Source: Saccharomyces paradoxus
Taxonomy: Eukaryota; Ascomycota; Saccharomycetes; Saccharomycetales; Saccharomycetaceae
Assembly (NCBI RefSeq): GCF_002079055.1
Contig: NC_047496.1
Span: forward strand, 1 to 64,000
Reading direction: 5' to 3'
DNA length: 64,000 bases
Part shown: positions 63,903 through 64,000 of the stretch, piece by piece
Position numbering within the stretch: position 1 is the first letter of the stretch
Layout of the letters: every line of letters begins with the position of its first letter
Made by a program: the position numbers and the translations under genes
The notes under the pieces: generated by a model
Database searches by the model: none
What the model saw: the letters and a program-made list of their open reading frames with translations, nothing else
What the model was told of the DNA's origin: nothing

Positions 63903-64000
63903 ATGAGATTTTCGCACTTCTTGAAGTACAACGCTGTCCCAGAATGGCAGAACCATTATATGGATTACAGCGATCTGAAAAATCTCATTTATACGTTACA
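63903..64000 (+). CDS. PHO90: Low-affinity phosphate transporter PHO90 (5' end only)
   Basis: The first 32 codons of a gene cut by the window end. MRFSHFLKYNAVPEWQNHYM is the start of an SPX domain as found in Pho87, Pho90 and Pho91. Position after ACO2 identifies it as PHO90 (YJL198W), a plasma-membrane Na+-independent phosphate carrier whose SPX domain senses inositol pyrophosphates. Everything after the first SPX helix lies outside the window. Confidence 0.88.
   Translation, partial: MRFSHFLKYNAVPEWQNHYMDYSDLKNLIYTL

Overview
The window is the left end of a chromosome from a budding yeast of the genus Saccharomyces. It starts in C1-3A telomeric DNA and an X element, carries worn Ty1/Ty2-type delta LTRs and a threonine tRNA gene, and includes a short spliced gene with a TACTAAC branch point. 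From about 9.8 kb to the right end the gene order is that of the left arm of S. cerevisiae chromosome X: isomaltase, HXT9, YJL218W, REE1, IMA5, HXT8, YJL213W, OPT1, PEX2, CBP1, NUC1, LAA1, YJL206C, NCE101, RCY1, PRP21, ECM25, ACO2, PHO90. Against the S. cerevisiae proteins as I remember them, conserved genes (ACO2, IMA5) differ slightly and fast ones (PRP21) by roughly a fifth of residues. I therefore infer a Saccharomyces species other than S. cerevisiae and probably more distant than S. paradoxus; I cannot name it.

Region 1 (1-7 kb) is the telomere, the X element without a Y' element, LTR fragments, a broken gene for a cysteine-rich secreted protein and one small intact secreted-protein gene. 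Region 2 (7-30 kb) is a subtelomeric nutrient-uptake island. It has the ferric-enterobactin transporter ENB1 under two Aft1-type sites, two divergent isomaltase/hexose-transporter pairs (IMA + HXT9 and IMA5 + HXT8), and between them YJL218W, REE1 and an extra block not present at this place in S. cerevisiae. That block holds a dead MAL activator gene, a dead RTM1/RTA1-type gene and an intact AGT1-type alpha-glucoside permease. AGT1 would import alpha-glucosides, the IMA enzymes would split them in the cytosol, and the HXT proteins may move hexoses. The divergent promoters share a TTTCTCCGCG-type motif, and the HXT9 side has two perfect Pdr1/Pdr3 sites.

Region 3 (30-35 kb) is gene-poor. It contains a dead SnoaL-like (NTF2 fold) gene, an unidentified coding-like fragment, an eroded LTR and a 35-bp tandem duplication. 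Region 4 (35-64 kb) is ordinary, compact chromosome core. Its opening gene is a full-length amidohydrolase that appears 110 residues longer than the annotated S. cerevisiae YJL213W and keeps the metal-binding HxH motif. The window ends inside the first codons of PHO90.
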